DNA from: Rhizobium viscosum
GTDB lineage: Bacteria; Pseudomonadota; Alphaproteobacteria; Rhizobiales; Rhizobiaceae
Assembly: GCF_014873945.1 (NCBI RefSeq)
Contig: NZ_JADBEC010000002.1
Location: 2,170,001-2,234,000 of the forward strand
Direction: 5' to 3'
Length of the DNA stretch: 64,000 bases
The notes under the pieces were generated by a model that saw only the letters and a list, made by a program, of their open reading frames with translations, searched no databases and had not been told where the DNA came from. The position numbers and the translations under genes were made by a program. This document shows positions 49,735-58,656 of this stretch, piece after piece (position 1 is the first letter of the stretch; the number at the start of each line of letters is the position of its first letter).

Positions 49735-51330
49735 ATGTCCAGTATCGCAACAACACCAGGTGCCATCCCGCAGCCGGGCGCCAGCACCAAGGCCAGCACA
49801 AGGGAGTGGATCGCCGTTCTCGCCGGCATGATCGGCGCCTTCATGGCGATCCTCAATATCCAGATCACCAATGCCTCGCTTCTCGATATCGAGGGCGGCA
49901 TCGGCACAGGTGTCGATAACGGCGCCTGGATCTCCACCTCCTACCTGATCGGCGAGATCGTCGTCATCCCGCTGACGGCCTATTTCAGCAACGTTTTCTC
50001 GTTCCGCCGCTATATCCTCGTCAATTCCATCCTCTTTCCGCTCTTTTCGATGGCCTGTGCCTTCGCCCATGATCTCGGCACGATGATCCTGCTGCGCGGC
50101 CTGCAGGGCTTTGCCGGCGGCGTGCTTATCCCCATGGCCTTCACCATGGTGCTGACCAAGCTGCCGAAGAACCAGCAGCCGCTTGGCCTTGCAGTCTTTG
50201 CCTTGTCGGTCACCTTCGCCCCGGCCATCGGCCCGACGATCGGGGGCTACCTGACGGAGAATTACGGCTGGCAGACGATCTTCTTCATCAACACCATCCC
50301 GAGCCTCCTCATGGCGGCTGCTCTCGCTCTGACACTTGAAAAGCAACCGATGCAGCTTCACCTGCTCAAGGAGGGCGACTGGGCCGGCATCGTCACCATG
50401 GCAATCGGCCTTTCGGCTCTGCAGACCGTGCTGGAAGAGGGCAATAAGGACGACTGGTTCTCCTCGCCCTTCATCGTCAAACTCGCCATCGTGGCCTTCG
50501 TCTTCCTGGCCGCCTTCATCTGGATCGAGCTCACGGTCAAGAAGCCGCTGGTAAAGCTGCGCCTGCTTACTCAGCGCAATTTCGGTATCGGCGTGCTGGT
50601 CAATGTGCTGGTTGGCGTCGCACTCTTCGGCACCGTCTACATCCTGCCGCAATATCTTGGCCAGGTTCAGCGCTACAATGCCGAGCAGATTGGCAACGTA
50701 CTCGCCTGGACCGGTCTGCCGCAGCTCCTGCTCATCCCGCTGGTGCCCGTGTTGATGAAGCGGTTCGACGCGCGTTATATAGGCTTCCTCGGCATCTCGA
50801 TCTTCGCGATCAGCTGCTTCATGAACATCACACTTTCGGCCAACAATGCCGGCGACCAGTTCTGGATCCCGAATATTGTACGTGCCATCGGCCAGGCTCT
50901 CGTTCTGACGCCGATCACCGCCATCACCACGGCCGGCATCGCACCGGCAGACGCTGCCGCCGCCTCTGGCCTCACCAACATGCTGCGCAATCTCGGTGGT
51001 GCGGTCGGCACAGCTTCGCTCGGCACCATCCTGACGAAGCGCGAGCAGTTCCACTCGAACATCATCGGTCAGTCGATCACCTTGACCCGTGACGAGGTGC
51101 GCGACCGCCTAACCCAGCTCACAGGCTATTTCACCCAGCACGGTGTTACCGATCCGGCCGTAGCCTCGCAGAAAGCGATCGTCGCGCTCGGCCAGATCGT
51201 CAAGCGCCAGGCCCTCATCATGGGTTTCAGTGATACGTTTGCGGTCATCGGCGTCGTATTGGCGCTGGCAGCATTTGCCTTGCTTTTGACCAAGAAGCCG
51301 CAGGCAGGCGCAGGCGCCGGCGCCCATTGA
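49735..51330 (+). CDS. EmrB/QacA-type MFS drug transporter (DHA2 family)
   Basis: 531 residues and about 14 membrane helices. The N-terminus has MAILNIQITNASLLDIEGGIGTG, close to the DHA2 MxxLDxTIVNVAL pattern. WISTSYLIGEIVVIPLTA and GLQGFAGGVLIPMAFTMVL follow, with motif C-like SVTFAPAIGPTIGGYL. It exports hydrophobic compounds with the fusion protein encoded 24 nt upstream. A strong terminator follows. Confidence 0.93.
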   Translation: MSSIATTPGAIPQPGASTKASTREWIAVLAGMIGAFMAILNIQITNASLLDIEGGIGTGVDNGAWISTSYLIGEIVVIPLTAYFSNVFSFRRYILVNSILFPLFSMACAFAHDLGTMILLRGLQGFAGGVLIPMAFTMVLTKLPKNQQPLGLAVFALSVTFAPAIGPTIGGYLTENYGWQTIFFINTIPSLLMAAALALTLEKQPMQLHLLKEGDWAGIVTMAIGLSALQTVLEEGNKDDWFSSPFIVKLAIVAFVFLAAFIWIELTVKKPLVKLRLLTQRNFGIGVLVNVLVGVALFGTVYILPQYLGQVQRYNAEQIGNVLAWTGLPQLLLIPLVPVLMKRFDARYIGFLGISIFAISCFMNITLSANNAGDQFWIPNIVRAIGQALVLTPITAITTAGIAPADAAAASGLTNMLRNLGGAVGTASLGTILTKREQFHSNIIGQSITLTRDEVRDRLTQLTGYFTQHGVTDPAVASQKAIVALGQIVKRQALIMGFSDTFAVIGVVLALAAFALLLTKKPQAGAGAGAH

Positions 51331-51348
51331 TGTGCCGATCAAAATAGA

Positions 51349-51373
51349 AACAGGCCCGATGGGCCTGTTTTTT
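51349..51373 (+). terminator. Rho-independent terminator after the EmrB-type gene
   Basis: Perfect 9-bp stem AACAGGCCC/GGGCCTGTT with a GAT loop, followed by a T run. It separates the pump genes from the convergent monooxygenase operon. Confidence 0.9.
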
Positions 51374-51424
51374 GCGTCGCGGGCAGCCGATCAACGGTGA
51401 TGGAGACATGCTCCTCAGGCGTCG

Positions 51425-52498
51425 TTATGCGGCTTTGAGCAAGGGCAGCAATTGCACGCCCTGTCGCTTGATCTCCGAAAGATAGGGCGTGTCGGAGAGC
51501 ACGAAATGGCTGATGCCGAGCTCCTGGTATTTGCGCAGCGAGCGGGCGACATCTGCGGCGGAACCGACGAGCCAGGTCGTGCCCGCGCCGCCGCCACCGA
51601 ATTTGCCGGGCGCGGTGTAAAGATTGTCGTCGAGCACTTCACCGCGCTGATGAAGGTCGAGCAGGCGCTGCTGGCCGACGGCGACGGCCCGCTGATGGTC
51701 GTGCCAGCCGGCACCGCTATTCTCTGCCATTTCGGCGACCTTCGCTTCTGCGTCGGCCCAAGCTTCTTCTGTCGTGTCGCGTACCAGCGTCGTAATCCTC
51801 AGACCGAATTGAAGCGGCGGCAGGTCGCGGTCGAGATCGCGGCTGAGACGCTTCAAACGGTCGATCCGTTCCCGCACGCCATCGAGAGGTTCGCCCCAGA
51901 AGAGCTGGACGTCGGCTTCGGTGGCCGAGACACGCTCGGCCGCTTCCGATGCGCCGCCGAAATAGAGCTTCGGATGGCGACGCTCGCCTTTCGCCTCGAT
52001 GCGCGGCACCACGGTGGATTCGGTGACCCCGAAGTGCTCGCCGGCAAAGCTGACGTTTTCCTCGGTCCATAACTTTCGCACCAGCCGCATGAATTCCTTG
52101 GTGCGGCAATAGCGATGCGCCTGATCGCCCTCGCTGTCCCCATAAGCCGCCAGATTGTCCTTGCCGGAGACGATGTTGACGCGCACGCGTCCACCGGTGA
52201 GATGATCGAGCGAGGCGGCGGCCGAGGCGAAATTCGCCGGTCTCCAGTAGCCGGGACGGATCGCAATCAGTGGCTCGAAGGTGGTGGTGCGTGCCGCAAG
52301 GGCGGTGGCAAGCGTAAAGGTGTCCGGCCGGCCCCAGCCGGTGCCGATGAGCGCGCCCTTCCAGCCGTGCTCTTCGAGTGCCTTGGCATGGCTTGTCAGC
52401 GTTTCGAGGCTGTTGTGGTTTTCTGCTGCCGAATCGCCGCGGTGGCCGGGTTTGACGGCATTGGGGATATACCAGAGGAATTCCGGAATGCTGCTCAT
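51425..52498 (-). CDS. LLM-class FMN-dependent monooxygenase, SsuD-like
   Basis: 357 residues, bacterial-luciferase fold. FLWYIPNA near the start, GWKGALIGTGWGRPDTF, EPLIAIRPGYWRPANFASAAASLDHLTGGRVRVNIVSG and YCRTKEFMRLVRKLWTEENVSF match alkanesulfonate monooxygenase. Such enzymes use reduced FMN and oxygen to release sulfite from organosulfonates. It is the last gene of the five-gene unit that starts at 56646. No flavin reductase gene is present nearby. Confidence 0.88.
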   Translation of the reverse strand: MSSIPEFLWYIPNAVKPGHRGDSAAENHNSLETLTSHAKALEEHGWKGALIGTGWGRPDTFTLATALAARTTTFEPLIAIRPGYWRPANFASAAASLDHLTGGRVRVNIVSGKDNLAAYGDSEGDQAHRYCRTKEFMRLVRKLWTEENVSFAGEHFGVTESTVVPRIEAKGERRHPKLYFGGASEAAERVSATEADVQLFWGEPLDGVRERIDRLKRLSRDLDRDLPPLQFGLRITTLVRDTTEEAWADAEAKVAEMAENSGAGWHDHQRAVAVGQQRLLDLHQRGEVLDDNLYTAPGKFGGGGAGTTWLVGSAADVARSLRKYQELGISHFVLSDTPYLSEIKRQGVQLLPLLKAA

Positions 52499-52593
52499 GC
52501 GATGCGCCTGCGGTTCTCTATGATTGGATTGTCAAGAATAGCGCAGCCGAGCTTTCCTGCGAGGCGGCTGCCCCGTGTCTCTGCATGGATGGA

Positions 52594-53970
52594 TTACCCG
52601 GCCGCCCGAGCCGCTTCGCGCTGCTGCGCCTTGAGCGCCAAGCCATTCGGCGGACGGGGAAGGCCGAGATTCTCGCGCAGTGTCGTGCCCTCGTATTCCT
52701 CACGGAAGAGGCCCCGCTTGCGCAGGATCGGCACAACCTGATCGACAAAGTCAGTTAGTCCCGTCGGCAGGATAGGCGGCATGATGTTGAAGGCGTCGGC
52801 GGCACCATTGTCGAACCATTCCTGCATCGCATCTGCAACCTGTTCCGGCGTGCCGACCACCGTGCGGTGACCGCGAGCAGTGGCGACCGCCAGATAGAAC
52901 TCGCGTAGTGTCATATTGTTACGGGAGACCAGATCGGTGACCAGCTTGAGGCGGCTCTTGTTGAGCTCGGTGCTGTCAGGAAGCGGCGGAGCGGGATCGT
53001 CTAGCGAATAACCCGAGAGATCGACGCCCTTGTAGTGGCGTGACAGGATATTCCAGGCGACCGAGGGGTGGACGAGCGACTGGATATAGTCGTAATTCGC
53101 CTTGGCCTCAGCTTCCGTACCGCCGAGGACCGGGAAGATGCCGGGGCTGATAAGCAGTTCGTCGGGGCTGCGCCCGTAGCGGGCAAGACGTCCTTTGACG
53201 TCCGAGTAGAATTCCTGAGCATCTTCCAGCGTCTGGTTGGCGGTAAAGATCATCTCCGCGGTTCGCGCGGCGAGTTCGCGTCCGGGCTCGGATGCACCGG
53301 CCTGGACGATGACTGGGTAGCCCTGAACCGGGCGGCCGACATTCAACGGCCCGCTGACACTAAAGAACTGGCCCTGGTGATCAAGCTGATGCACCTTGTC
53401 CGGATCAAGGTAGACGCCGCTTTTCTTGTCGCGGATGAAGGCATCGTCCTCATAGGAATCCCATAGGCCCTTCACCAGATCGACGAATTCTTCGGCCCGG
53501 GCATATCTGTCGGCATGAGCAGGGTGGCCGGGAATGGAGAAATTCCTGGAGACATCGGCGCCTGTGGTCACGACGTTCCAGGCTGCCCGCCCTTTGGAAA
53601 TATAGTCGAGCGAGGCGAATTTGCGGGCGAGCAGATAGGGGTCTTCATAGGTCGTGGAGGCGGTCGCAACAAAGCCGATATGGCTTGTGGCCTGCGAGAG
53701 CGCCGCCCACAGGGTGACCGGCTCGAAATGGGCGCCCTGCGCTGTACGGCGCAGCGCTTCCGGATCCTTCGCGCGTTCCCAGCCGGCGGGGCTGTCGGCA
53801 ACGAAAACGAGATCGAACTTACCGCGTTCCGCCGTCTGAACCAGATCGCGATAGTGATCGATATTCAAGCCAGCGTCGGCCTGCGCGTCCGGGTGGCGCC
53901 AGGCGGCGATATGATGGCCCGTTGCCATGATGAATGCGCCAAGCCGTATCTGTCTTTTCTGACTAGCCAT
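52594..53970 (-). CDS. NtaA/SnaA/DszA-type FMN-dependent monooxygenase
   Basis: 458 residues. IRLGAFIMATGHHIAAWRHPDA is the typical N-terminus of this group. FDLVFVADSPAG, YISKGRAAWNVVTT, RYARAEEFVDLVKGLWDSYEDDAF and GRPVQGYPVIVQAGASEPGRELAA follow. Relatives act on nitrilotriacetate, pristinamycin and dibenzothiophene sulfone. Beside a sulfonate-type importer an organosulfur substrate is likely. It requires reduced FMN from a separate reductase not encoded here. Confidence 0.9.
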   Translation of the reverse strand: MASQKRQIRLGAFIMATGHHIAAWRHPDAQADAGLNIDHYRDLVQTAERGKFDLVFVADSPAGWERAKDPEALRRTAQGAHFEPVTLWAALSQATSHIGFVATASTTYEDPYLLARKFASLDYISKGRAAWNVVTTGADVSRNFSIPGHPAHADRYARAEEFVDLVKGLWDSYEDDAFIRDKKSGVYLDPDKVHQLDHQGQFFSVSGPLNVGRPVQGYPVIVQAGASEPGRELAARTAEMIFTANQTLEDAQEFYSDVKGRLARYGRSPDELLISPGIFPVLGGTEAEAKANYDYIQSLVHPSVAWNILSRHYKGVDLSGYSLDDPAPPLPDSTELNKSRLKLVTDLVSRNNMTLREFYLAVATARGHRTVVGTPEQVADAMQEWFDNGAADAFNIMPPILPTGLTDFVDQVVPILRKRGLFREEYEGTTLRENLGLPRPPNGLALKAQQREAARAAG

Positions 53971-53990
53971 GATGAGGATCTCCGTTGGTT

Positions 53991-54731
53991 TCAGGCGGCG
54001 CGGCGGCCGGGGGCATCGACCCCGAGCCGGCTCAGAAGCCGGGTTCGGATCTGTGCGAAGCGCGGATCGCCGTGGTCGCGCGGCACGGCCAAGTCGATGC
54101 GCAGATCCTCGACAAAACGGCCCTCGTCGAGTACCAGGATCCGGTCGGCGAGCGAGATCGCCTCATCGACATCATGGGTGACGAGCAGAACGGCGGGGCG
54201 GTGTTTTGCACAAAGCTCCCGCAAGAGGTCATGCATCTTTAGCCGGGTCAGTGCATCGAGTGCGCCGAAGGGTTCGTCAGCCAATAGCAGCGCTGGTTCA
54301 CGCACCAGCGAGCGGGCGAGCGCCACTCTTTGCTGCTCGCCGCCGGACAGTTGGTTCGGCCAAGCTGTTTCCCGTCCCGCGAGGCCGACCTCGGCGAGCG
54401 CCTTGCGTCCGGCCTCCTGTCCTGTTTCACCCGGCAGGCCGAGCGTGACGTTCTGAATGACCGTACGCCAGGGCAGCAGGCGGGCGTCCTGAAAGACCAC
54501 CGAGAGTTTTTCCGGCGTCTCGAGCGTACCGGTTCCCTTAACCTCGTGGTCAAGGCCGGCAAGGGCTCTGAGGAACGTGCTCTTGCCTGATCCGCTTTTC
54601 CCGAGCAGGGCCACGAACTCGCCCTCACGGATATCGAGTTCTACGTCGTCGAGGATCGTCTTCGCCGCAAAACACCGCACGAGATTTTCGACGCGGACGG
54701 CAGGCTTCAGCTGGCCAGAGTGCGGCGCCAT
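53991..54731 (-). CDS. Sulfonate/nitrate/taurine-type ABC transporter ATP-binding protein (SsuB-like)
   Basis: 246 residues. GKSGSGKST, VVFQDARLLPWRTVIQNVTLGL (typical of SsuB/TauB), LSGGEQQRVALARSL, LLLADEPFGALDALTR and VTHDVDEAI are visible. The ATG overlaps the end of the permease gene by 25 nt, so they are coupled. It precedes the two monooxygenase genes. Confidence 0.93.
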   Translation of the reverse strand: MAPHSGQLKPAVRVENLVRCFAAKTILDDVELDIREGEFVALLGKSGSGKSTFLRALAGLDHEVKGTGTLETPEKLSVVFQDARLLPWRTVIQNVTLGLPGETGQEAGRKALAEVGLAGRETAWPNQLSGGEQQRVALARSLVREPALLLADEPFGALDALTRLKMHDLLRELCAKHRPAVLLVTHDVDEAISLADRILVLDEGRFVEDLRIDLAVPRDHGDPRFAQIRTRLLSRLGVDAPGRRAA

Positions 54732-55579
54732 GACAGGACCCTCCGTTCGAGCAGGCGGACGAGACCGTCCGAGACGAGGCCGAGCAGCACATAGACCACG
54801 AGGCCGACGAGAATGACGTCGGTCTGGCCATAGGTGCGGGCAAGATCGATCATGTAGCCGAGGCCGCTGGTGGAATTGATCTGCTCGACCACCACAAGCG
54901 ACACCCAGCAGAGCGTGACGGCAAAGCGCAGGCCGAGGAGGAAGCCGGGCAGAGCGCCGGGCAGCACGACCTGGAAGATGAAGTCCTTCTGACTCATGCG
55001 CAGCGTCTCGGCGAGCTCGACGTAGCGGCTGTCGATGCTGCGCAGCGCGTTGTGGGTGTGGATGTAGATGGGGATGATGACGGCAAGCACGATGGTCGTG
55101 ACCTTCATGCTTTCGCCAATCCCGAACCACAGGATAAAAAGCGGGATCAGCGCCAGCGTCGGGATGGCGCGCTTGATCTGGATCGGCCCATCGATCAGCG
55201 CCTCGCCGATGCGGGACAGGCCGGCGATGACCGCGAGAGCCGTGCCAATGACGAGGCCAATGCTGAGGCCGAGCAACGCGCGTGTCGCAGACGTCACGAA
55301 GTTGTCCTGCAGGCGGCCCTCGGCGATCAACCGTCCGAATGCCTCGACGACTGTCCAGGGCGCCGAGAGAATGCGCGGATCGATCCACCCCAATGCCGAT
55401 CCGGCAAGCCAGGCCAGTACTAGCAGTGCCGGGCCGATCTGCAGTCCGAAGGGTATCTCGCGTCCGGGGCCGAGCCTGCGGTGGGCGCGGAAAGCCGCGG
55501 GTTTTGCTGTGGCACTAGCGCTTTCGCGCGGCGATATCCGTGATGTCTTGACGTTATCTGCATCCCAGGTGGTTGCCAT
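54707..55579 (-). CDS. Sulfonate-type ABC transporter permease (SsuC-like)
   Basis: 290 residues. A cytoplasmic N-terminus of about 45 residues is followed by six helices. Family marks: NFVTSATRALLGLSIGLVIGTALAVIAGLSRIGEALIDGPIQIKRAIPTLALIPLFILWFG and YVELAETLRMSQKDFIFQVVLPGALPGFLLGLR (EAA loop). It forms the import channel with the ATPase downstream. Confidence 0.93.
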   Translation of the reverse strand: MATTWDADNVKTSRISPRESASATAKPAAFRAHRRLGPGREIPFGLQIGPALLVLAWLAGSALGWIDPRILSAPWTVVEAFGRLIAEGRLQDNFVTSATRALLGLSIGLVIGTALAVIAGLSRIGEALIDGPIQIKRAIPTLALIPLFILWFGIGESMKVTTIVLAVIIPIYIHTHNALRSIDSRYVELAETLRMSQKDFIFQVVLPGALPGFLLGLRFAVTLCWVSLVVVEQINSTSGLGYMIDLARTYGQTDVILVGLVVYVLLGLVSDGLVRLLERRVLSWRRTLAS

Positions 55580-55620
55580 GCTTGCGATCTCCTCTCTTCG
55601 CTATGGAACGGCAGGCGCGA

Positions 55621-56646
55621 TCACTGGCTTCTTGGCAGAGCGCTTGCAGCGATTTTTTCGAAGCGGTTGTCGAAGATCTGTTCGACGTCGAAGGGCTTGT
55701 AGCCAAGCTCTTCAGCCAAGAGGTTGATGGTTTCCTGATGGCGTTTCTTTACGTCCGCCCAGCTATCCGGGATGACTTGGGTGCCCGAGAGTTTGACGAG
55801 AAATTCGGCATCCTCGCGGCTCAGGCCCTGCTGGCCGATGTAATATTCCTTGATCCAGATCTCGGGATTCTGATCGACCCATTCGGTTGCCCGTGCCCAG
55901 AGGCGGACATATTCGGCAAGGGCGGCTGCCTTTGCCGGATCGTCCAGAACCCATTGCGGTGCATAGAGATGGGCGGGGTCGTCACGAAGGCCGTGCCCGA
56001 TCAGGCTCGCGCCATCGGAGCCATATTGGCTGATGTAGCGGCGGATATTGACGCCGCCGAGCGGCGCGATATCGACCTGCTTGCTGGCGAGCGCCTTCGG
56101 ATAGACATCGCCGGTGCTCGGCAGTTCGACCAGTGTGGCGTCTTTCTTCGTCAGGCCTGCGGCATGAAGCGCACGAAGCACGAGTGTACCCTGAGCCTGG
56201 CCGGGACTGAACGCGATGCGCTTGCCGCGGAAATCCGCGAGCGACTTGACATCGACGCCAGGCGCGATGCCGAAACGGTAGATTGGATTGGCAATCGGGT
56301 CCTTCCGTTCGCGATAGGCGATGTTGCGCACGGGCAGATTGTTCCAGGTCGCAAAGATCGACGGGATTTCGGCTACGGAGCCGACATCAAGTGCATGCGC
56401 ACGGAAGGCTTCGGAGGTCTGCGGGCCGCCGCTGAGATTTGCCCATTTGACCTCGAAGGTTAGTTCCTTGACGAGGCCGGAAACCTCGAGAGCCTTCTGC
56501 GTCACCGGATCACCGATCGTCAGAACCGTCCCGGGCGGCACTTTGTCGAGCAGCGGCGCACTCGTCTCGGCAGATGCCACGTTGCTGAACATGCCAAGGG
56601 AGATGAGGCCGAGCACAGCCGTTCCCAGTGTTTTTGCCAATGTCAT
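55621..56646 (-). CDS. Sulfonate-type ABC transporter substrate-binding protein (SsuA-like)
   Basis: 341 residues. The signal peptide includes LGTAVLGLISLGMFSNVASA. The mature part belongs to the NMT1/SsuA group: LTIGDPVTQKALEVSGLV, FRAHALDVGSVAEIPSIFATWNNLPVRNIAY, FRGKRIAFSPGQAQGTLVLRALHAAGL and LPSTGDVYPKALASKQVDIAPLGGVN. It is the first gene of the unit, with GGGAAA upstream of ATG. The ligand is probably an aliphatic or aromatic sulfur compound. Confidence 0.9.
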   Translation of the reverse strand: MTLAKTLGTAVLGLISLGMFSNVASAETSAPLLDKVPPGTVLTIGDPVTQKALEVSGLVKELTFEVKWANLSGGPQTSEAFRAHALDVGSVAEIPSIFATWNNLPVRNIAYRERKDPIANPIYRFGIAPGVDVKSLADFRGKRIAFSPGQAQGTLVLRALHAAGLTKKDATLVELPSTGDVYPKALASKQVDIAPLGGVNIRRYISQYGSDGASLIGHGLRDDPAHLYAPQWVLDDPAKAAALAEYVRLWARATEWVDQNPEIWIKEYYIGQQGLSREDAEFLVKLSGTQVIPDSWADVKKRHQETINLLAEELGYKPFDVEQIFDNRFEKIAASALPRSQ

Positions 56647-57076
56647 CGTTGATGTTTCCCGTTTGAGGTTGCAATGTCAGGAAGCGATGACGGGAAGGGT
56701 GCTGAATTCTCCATAAAATCTATAGACTATTTATTTCTTTCGTTCGCCTGTTCGTGAAAAATCCTACCAATTGTGCAGGCGCGGCAGACTCGCGCGTTGT
56801 TTGGTGAGGATACGGCGATTTCCTGCTTGGGCGAGAAGACGCGGCCCGACATCGTGATCAGATCGCAGTCAGAACAGTGAAGCCCTATGCAACTCCCAGG
56901 CCGTCTCGTCGTGGAACATTGCAGCCGGATCGTCTCTTAACCTTCGAGAAACCTTGTCTTGCTTCGGGTCGGCTATGAAATTCTCGCACTCTGAGACTTG
57001 GTTACATTCCTTTACGTTCCGCTGTTAAAGTCACATCCGAAATATCTGCTGAAGCGACTTAACGGTTGGGCTGACG
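56647..57076. other. 430-bp intergenic region between divergent operons
   Basis: No gene is seen. Nearest the binding-protein gene is an AT-rich stretch with the 8-bp palindrome TCTATAGA (56719-56726) within a run resembling a promoter; in a sulfur operon it could bind a CysB-like regulator, but this is only a suggestion. The middle is unremarkable GC-rich DNA. The final 80 bp, TTACATTCC onward, should hold the promoter of the GGDEF gene. Confidence 0.6.
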
Positions 57077-58642
57077 ATGCTTGGTGCCGAGATCCTTGCA
57101 TTCCTGGAGGCGTGTCCGATGGCGGTGCTCGTCCTCGACACCGCTGGCCGCGTCATCTTTGTCAATGCCGAAGCCGGGCATCTCCTACTTCTCGAAAATC
57201 AGCCTGCCGGACTGGATATTACCGAACTGATGCCGGAATGGCCGTTGCTCTCAGGCGTTTCCACCGCTTTCATCAGCGATCGTTCCGGTGATCGTAGATT
57301 ATGCCGGGTACAGGTCGTGAACTGGCCCGCGGGCACAGAGACGGTCACGGCTGCTTTCCTCGAGCCTGTCGATGACGAACGTCCGGCAGGTTACGCGGCG
57401 CGCGAGGCCAATCTGCGTCTGCGCTATGTCATCGAGATGCTGCCGGAGGCGGTCTGTGTGTTCGACGCCAATGACCGCTATGTTCTTTGGAACCAGAAAT
57501 ATGCCGAGCTTTATGCCGACATAGCCGAGCACCTGAGGCCCGGTGCCGCGTTCGAGGATATTTTGAGGACCAGTCTCGCCGGCGACAGGATGCGAGAGCG
57601 CGTCGAGGATAAGGAAGCCTGGTTCCGCGCCCGCATGCAGAAATTCCGTCAGCCGGTTTCGCAGGAGGAACAGCAGTTGCAGGACGGCCGGTGGCTGCGC
57701 CACGACGACCGGCGCACGCCCGATGGCGGCGCCATCGGCATGCGCATTGATATTACCGGCCTCAAGCAGCGGGAAGACTGGCTTCGCCAATTGTTCGACG
57801 CCAATCCCATGCCCATGCTTTTGTGCGACGGCGAGAGCCTCGCCATCCTTCAGGCCAACCGGGCGGCCGTTGATTTCTATGGTTTCCACCCCGCGACGCT
57901 ACTGTCGAAGCGAGCCTGCGACATGCATGTCGACGGCGAACTCCAGGCATTCGAGAAGATCCTCCTTCATCTCGACGGCGACCGTGATGCACGAACGATC
58001 TGGCGACAGAGGACGCTGGACGGATCGGAGCGCCACGTGCTGATCTATGTCCGGCAGCTCCACGAGGGGGCCGAGCGTCGGTTGCTGCTCACCGTGGCCG
58101 ACGTCAGCGACAGAATTCTTGCCGAGGCTGAAGCCAATCGTTTGGCACATCACGATATTCTCACAGGCCTGCCGAACAGGATGCAATTCTATAAAGCGCT
58201 CGAAAAAGCCCTTGCATCGGAGGATCGGGAAAAGGTCATCATCTGCTGCCTGGATCTGGATGGGTTCAAGCCCGTCAACGATACGTTTGGCCATGCTGCT
58301 GGCGATGAAGTGTTGAAAAATGTCGCCAACCGGCTGCAGATGCATGCGCGGGGCCATCTGGTCGCCCGCCTCGGCGGCGATGAATTCGCAATCCTGATGA
58401 GGGGAGAAAGAGCCGAAGCGATTGATCTTGCCGAGCGCTGTATCGACGCCTTCGAACAGCCTTTTGCCATCAATGGTCTTGCCATCCGTCTCGGTGTGAG
58501 CATCGGCATTGCCGCGGTTGACGGAGTGGACAGCGAAGCGCTCATGCAGGAGGCGGACCGGGCGCTCTATCGTGCCAAGGCCGATGGCCGCAACACCTGG
58601 CGTATGACACCTCTGGATCTGCCTATTCCGAAGCGGGCCTAG
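57077..58642 (+). CDS. PAS-GGDEF diguanylate cyclase
   Basis: 521 residues, cytoplasmic, without membrane helices. Three PAS-like regions precede the catalytic domain: about 5-85, about 115-240 (MLPEAVCVFDANDRYVLWNQKYAELY) and about 240-350 (LFDANPMPMLLCDGESLAILQANRAAVDFYG). The GGDEF domain begins HHDILTGLPNRMQF and has CCLDLDGFKPVNDTFGHAAGDEVL and an intact RLGGDEF. The inhibitory RxxD site usually five residues before GGDEF is absent (ARGH instead), so product inhibition is probably lost. No EAL domain. It should make cyclic di-GMP in response to an intracellular signal. Confidence 0.92.
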   Translation: MLGAEILAFLEACPMAVLVLDTAGRVIFVNAEAGHLLLLENQPAGLDITELMPEWPLLSGVSTAFISDRSGDRRLCRVQVVNWPAGTETVTAAFLEPVDDERPAGYAAREANLRLRYVIEMLPEAVCVFDANDRYVLWNQKYAELYADIAEHLRPGAAFEDILRTSLAGDRMRERVEDKEAWFRARMQKFRQPVSQEEQQLQDGRWLRHDDRRTPDGGAIGMRIDITGLKQREDWLRQLFDANPMPMLLCDGESLAILQANRAAVDFYGFHPATLLSKRACDMHVDGELQAFEKILLHLDGDRDARTIWRQRTLDGSERHVLIYVRQLHEGAERRLLLTVADVSDRILAEAEANRLAHHDILTGLPNRMQFYKALEKALASEDREKVIICCLDLDGFKPVNDTFGHAAGDEVLKNVANRLQMHARGHLVARLGGDEFAILMRGERAEAIDLAERCIDAFEQPFAINGLAIRLGVSIGIAAVDGVDSEALMQEADRALYRAKADGRNTWRMTPLDLPIPKRA

Positions 58643-58656
58643 GCCTGATTGGCTCG

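Noticed and set aside
49708..51054. 448-codon open frame on the minus strand
   Set aside because: Shadow of the EmrB-type transporter; no motif and no ribosome site.
56933..57062. CTTAACC near 56934 and CTTAACG near 57052 as extra boxes before the GGDEF gene
   Set aside because: Both lack the invariant final A of CTTAACA and the right half does not match.
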